NCBI GenBank assembly: GCA_945889565.1
Contig: CAMDBZ010000087.1
Coordinates: forward strand, 1-7,076
Length of the DNA stretch: 7,076 nucleotides
Source: Thermoflexus hugenholtzii JAD2
GTDB taxonomy: Bacteria; Chloroflexota; Dehalococcoidia; UBA2979
Direction of reading: 5' to 3'
Within the stretch, counting starts at the first letter, position 1, and each line of letters starts with the position of its first letter. Shown here piece after piece: positions 5,347 through 7,076 of this stretch. Below the pieces are notes generated by a model. The model searched no databases. It was not told the origin of the DNA and saw nothing but the letters and a program-made list of their open reading frames with translations. A program made the position numbers and the translations under genes.

Positions 5347-6542
5347 CGGGTGAGCACGGGGCCGGTGTCGACGACCTCGAACGCCGAGCCGGGGACGGTC
5401 TTCAGCTGGCCGAGGTCGGCGTCGTTCCAGCGTGGGTCGGTCGCGCCGCTGATGAACCAGTTCGAGCCGTTGTCCGCGACGATCATCCCGTAGTCGCGCA
5501 AGGCTTGCAGCACCACGCGTGACGCGCCGGTGAAGCGCGATATGTCGTAGCTCGCGCTGAGGCGCAGGCGCAGGCCCATCGGCGGAGCGCTCGGGTCGGT
5601 GACGGTGCTGGCGTAGTGCGTGGCGGGGTGGATGAAGCCGCGCTGCGTGCGCGAGACGGTGAAGCGCAGCGCGTGATCGATGCGGCCGGCCTGCACCTCG
5701 TCGTAGCGCACGAGGCCCGCGAAGATCGGCAGCCCGGCGGCATCGGCGGAGGTCCACGTGTTGGGCCGCAGCGCGTTGGAGCGCAGATCGAAGATGGCGC
5801 CTGAGCCGGCGTGCCAGCCCGCGCCGTTGCGGCGGGCGGCGAACAGCTCGTAGAGCTTGCACTCGCCCTGGCGAACCACGAGCACGTGGCTGTCCGCGCC
5901 GGCCTCGACGGGTGCGCCCGGGGGGATGGGGTACGGGCCGGGGTCGCTCTCGTCGGCGTAGTCGAATGTGACGGGAACGCCGGGCTGGTCCGCCGGGACG
6001 ATCGTGTAGGGGATGCCGTACGCGGGGTTCGCGCCGAAGTCCGGGTGCAGCCGGCCGGTGCCGCCGAGACCGAGGATGTAGCCGATGTAGCGGCTCGAGT
6101 TCGGGTGCAGCGGCGCGTCGGCGATCTTCGTGGCCCACGCGTTGTCGTCGGGGAAGAGCGTGCAGTCGCTCGCGCCGATGGCGCGCGCGGCGCCGGCGAC
6201 GGCTGCGGGCGGAGCGGCGCGGCAGACGGCGACGAGCGGTGTGCCGGCGGCGATACCTGCGCCGAAGCGCGCGACGAACGGCGCGTTGACGAAGGCCGGC
6301 GCACCCGGGAGGTAGCCGAGCAGCGCGCCGCCCACGGTGGCCCAGGCCGACGCCAGCGTGCAGCCGCGACGGGCCGCGCCCGCGGCAAGCTCCGCGGCGG
6401 GGCCGCCGCCCCAGATCGTGAGCGCGATGCCGGACGCGGGCAGCGCGGCGGCGAAGTCGCCGGGGCCGGGCGCCGGCTGTGCGGCAGCCGGGCCCGCGGG
6501 GATCGCGAGCGCGAGGCTTGCGAGCAGCGCTCTCAGCAGCAC
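5343..6542 (-). CDS. Exported protein of unknown function with signal peptide
   Basis: A 399-residue protein from GTG 6540-6542. Residues 1-21 are a signal peptide with a hydrophobic LLASLALAIPAG core and a cleavage site after AAA (19-21). An N-terminal part (about 40-110) includes CTLASAWATVGG and GYLPGAPAFVNAPF, then AGTPLVAVC; a pattern of this kind recurs, from memory, in exported proteins. The main part (about 125-395) has FPDDNAWATKI, LHPDFG, YGIPYTIV, FDYADESDPGPYPIPP, GWHAGSGAIFDLRSNALRP, WTSADAAGLPIFAGLVRYDEV, FIHPATHYAS, YGMIVADNGSNWFISG and DPRWND. I recognise these as a conserved uncharacterised secreted family, without a named function. Cys61, Cys107, Cys127 and Cys228 could form two disulfides. 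Its stop overlaps that of the convergent fusion gene. The start is uncertain: no ribosome binding site precedes GTG 6542, while an in-frame CTG at 6570-6572 has GGAGG 7 bases upstream. Confidence 0.85.
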   Translation of the reverse strand: MLLRALLASLALAIPAGPAAAQPAPGPGDFAAALPASGIALTIWGGGPAAELAAGAARRGCTLASAWATVGGALLGYLPGAPAFVNAPFVARFGAGIAAGTPLVAVCRAAPPAAVAGAARAIGASDCTLFPDDNAWATKIADAPLHPNSSRYIGYILGLGGTGRLHPDFGANPAYGIPYTIVPADQPGVPVTFDYADESDPGPYPIPPGAPVEAGADSHVLVVRQGECKLYELFAARRNGAGWHAGSGAIFDLRSNALRPNTWTSADAAGLPIFAGLVRYDEVQAGRIDHALRFTVSRTQRGFIHPATHYASTVTDPSAPPMGLRLRLSASYDISRFTGASRVVLQALRDYGMIVADNGSNWFISGATDPRWNDADLGQLKTVPGSAFEVVDTGPVLTR

Positions 6543-6579
6543 GCCGACAACGCGCGGGGAGCGTGCATTCAGGGTCAGA

Positions 6580-6584
6580 CCTCC
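6580..6584 (-). promoter_or_regulatory. Ribosome-binding-site-like sequence upstream of the exported protein
   Basis: GGAGG on the minus strand is the only good site before the exported-protein gene. It is 7 bases before an in-frame CTG (6570-6572), 11 bases before an out-of-frame ATG (6566-6568) and 37 bases before the GTG at 6540-6542. It therefore suggests that translation starts upstream of GTG 6542, adding about 10 residues to the signal peptide. Confidence 0.45.
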
Positions 6585-6666
6585 GACCGGCTACGAGGTG
6601 CAGACCGCTGCGGTCGGGCGCGCCTTACAGCAGGGCCTTGCAGGTGGTCCGGGGCGGGCGCGATTG

Positions 6667-6672
6667 TAGACT
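6667..6672 (+). promoter_or_regulatory. Possible -10 element of the 79-aa gene
   Basis: TAGACT on the plus strand, 54 bases before the ATG at 6727, in the 184-base gap between divergent genes. The nearest -35-like hexamer, TTGCAG at 6638-6643, is 23 bases away, which is too far for a standard sigma70 promoter. Confidence 0.2.
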
Positions 6673-6726
6673 GCCTCGGCACAAGGGAGCGGGGCGCGGC
6701 CTGGCCGCGGGCGAGGGGATGCCTCG

Positions 6727-6966
6727 ATGGATTCGATGGAGCAGACGTTCGTCGTACTGCGGGTCGACGAGCAGGCGTGGGAGGGGTTCATCTCGCTGTA
6801 CTGCGAAGGCGCGGAGGAGCCGCTGCTGATCGACGTCGAGGACTACATCCGCAGCAAGGCGGTGATCGCGAAGGCCGACGGCTTGTCGATCGCGGACGTG
6901 CAGCTCGTGGGTCTGACGCTCGTGCTTAACGCCCAGGGGGTGCCGGTGCGGCCAGTCGCGGACTGA
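6727..6966 (+). CDS. Hypothetical protein, 79 aa
   Basis: An acidic, cytoplasmic-looking protein that I do not recognise. It begins MDSMEQTFVVLRVDEQAW and ends VLNAQGVPVRPVAD. The alternation of a hydrophobic strand (FVVLRV), a helix-like stretch (EQAWEGFISLY), a strand (PLLIDVEDYI), a helix (SKAVIAKADG) and a strand (VQLVGLTLVL) suggests a small folded alpha/beta domain rather than a chance frame. There is no signal peptide or membrane segment. The start at ATG 6727 has GAGGGG (6713-6718) 8 bases upstream; ATG 6736 is an alternative that removes three residues. It is divergent from the exported-protein gene and ends 14 bases from the convergent partial gene at the right edge. No function is proposed. 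Confidence 0.75.
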   Translation: MDSMEQTFVVLRVDEQAWEGFISLYCEGAEEPLLIDVEDYIRSKAVIAKADGLSIADVQLVGLTLVLNAQGVPVRPVAD

Positions 6967-6992
6967 GGTGGAGGGCGCCGCTACACTCCGCC
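6967..6992. terminator. Weak hairpin between convergent gene ends
   Basis: GGTGGAG (6967-6973) can pair with CTCCGCC (6986-6992) as seven pairs with one G-T wobble around a 12-base loop. It starts right after the stop of the 79-aa gene and overlaps the last codons of the minus-strand partial gene. No T-run follows, so it is at best a weak terminator candidate. Confidence 0.2.
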
Positions 6993-7076
6993 GGCGCGCG
7001 CTGCGGCGTCGATGCGGGCGACGGTCGCGGCGTCGAGCGGCCCGCGTTCTGCAGCCTCGATGCATTCGCGCAGCTC
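6981..7076 (-). CDS. 3' end of a gene, possibly aldo/keto reductase
   Basis: A minus-strand frame enters from beyond the right edge and stops at TAG (6981-6983), giving 31 C-terminal residues. They read as a helix LRECIEAAERGPLDAATVA followed by RIDAAARAGGV. The pattern of Glu/Ala helix, then ERGPL, then a short helix with [VL]-x-x-ID resembles the C-termini of aldo/keto reductases, as I remember them. With so little sequence the family is a guess, but the codon pattern, absence of stops and placement 14 bases from the convergent 79-aa gene make a real gene end likely. Confidence 0.5.
   Translation of the reverse strand, partial: ELRECIEAAERGPLDAATVARIDAAARAGGV

Noticed and set aside
3613..6138. 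841-codon open frame on the minus strand
   Set aside because: It runs antisense through the fusion gene and through part of the exported-protein gene in another frame. The product is Arg/His/Ala-rich without motifs, as expected of an out-of-phase frame in GC-rich DNA where stops are rare.
5811..6929. 372-codon plus-strand frame
   Set aside because: Antisense to the exported-protein gene with Gly/Arg/Ala-biased composition; it also crosses the divergent promoter gap and overlaps the 79-aa gene out of phase.
6981..6990. CTACACT resembling a -10 promoter box
   Set aside because: The CTA is the stop codon (TAG on the minus strand) of the partial gene at the right edge, and no -35 hexamer is present.

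Overview
The window is GC-rich bacterial chromosome (clearly above 65% GC by eye, with strong G/C preference at third codon positions). It carries canonical AGGAGG-type ribosome binding sites. The leftmost gene is yajQ, and with a type III CoA-transferase, a zinc-free MDR oxidoreductase and a 'cyclase-like' metallo-beta-lactamase domain it suggests a proteobacterium, perhaps a soil or marine gamma- or betaproteobacterium with broad CoA-thioester catabolism. The species cannot be named. I see no mobile element, tRNA, rRNA, CRISPR array or phage gene.

Layout, left to right. (1) The 5' end of yajQ runs leftwards out of the window (1-159, minus). (2) A mostly unannotated stretch (160-728) holds two very small minus-strand reading frames with good ribosome binding sites: a 37-residue lysine-rich protein (317-430) and a 33-residue frame (461-562). 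(3) An MDR quinone-oxidoreductase-like enzyme (729-1631, plus) faces a YCII-domain protein (1737-2042, minus) across a perfect 14-bp hairpin (1657-1688), probably a shared terminator. (4) A CaiB/BaiF CoA-transferase (2160-3434, minus) lies upstream of the YCII gene on the same strand. (5) Divergent from it is a 565-residue gene (3649-5346, plus) joining an alpha/beta-hydrolase to a metallo-beta-lactamase-fold domain in one chain. (6) An exported protein of unknown function (5343-6542, minus) runs tail-to-tail into that gene; both stop codons share one CTAG. (7) An unrecognised 79-residue protein (6727-6966, plus) is followed by the 3' end of a minus-strand gene, possibly an aldo/keto reductase (6981-7076).

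The genes alternate in direction and form no long operon, so joint function is only suggestive. The CoA-transferase, the MDR enzyme and the hydrolase/MBL fusion would fit activation, reduction and hydrolysis of CoA esters or other esters, but no substrate can be read from sequence. The most unusual points are the hydrolase-MBL fusion, whose metal-binding HxHxDH motif has Val in place of Asp and whose active-site loop carries a 9-bp tandem repeat; the exported protein with an uncertain start; and the small lysine-rich gene. I did not find a clear new multi-gene system.
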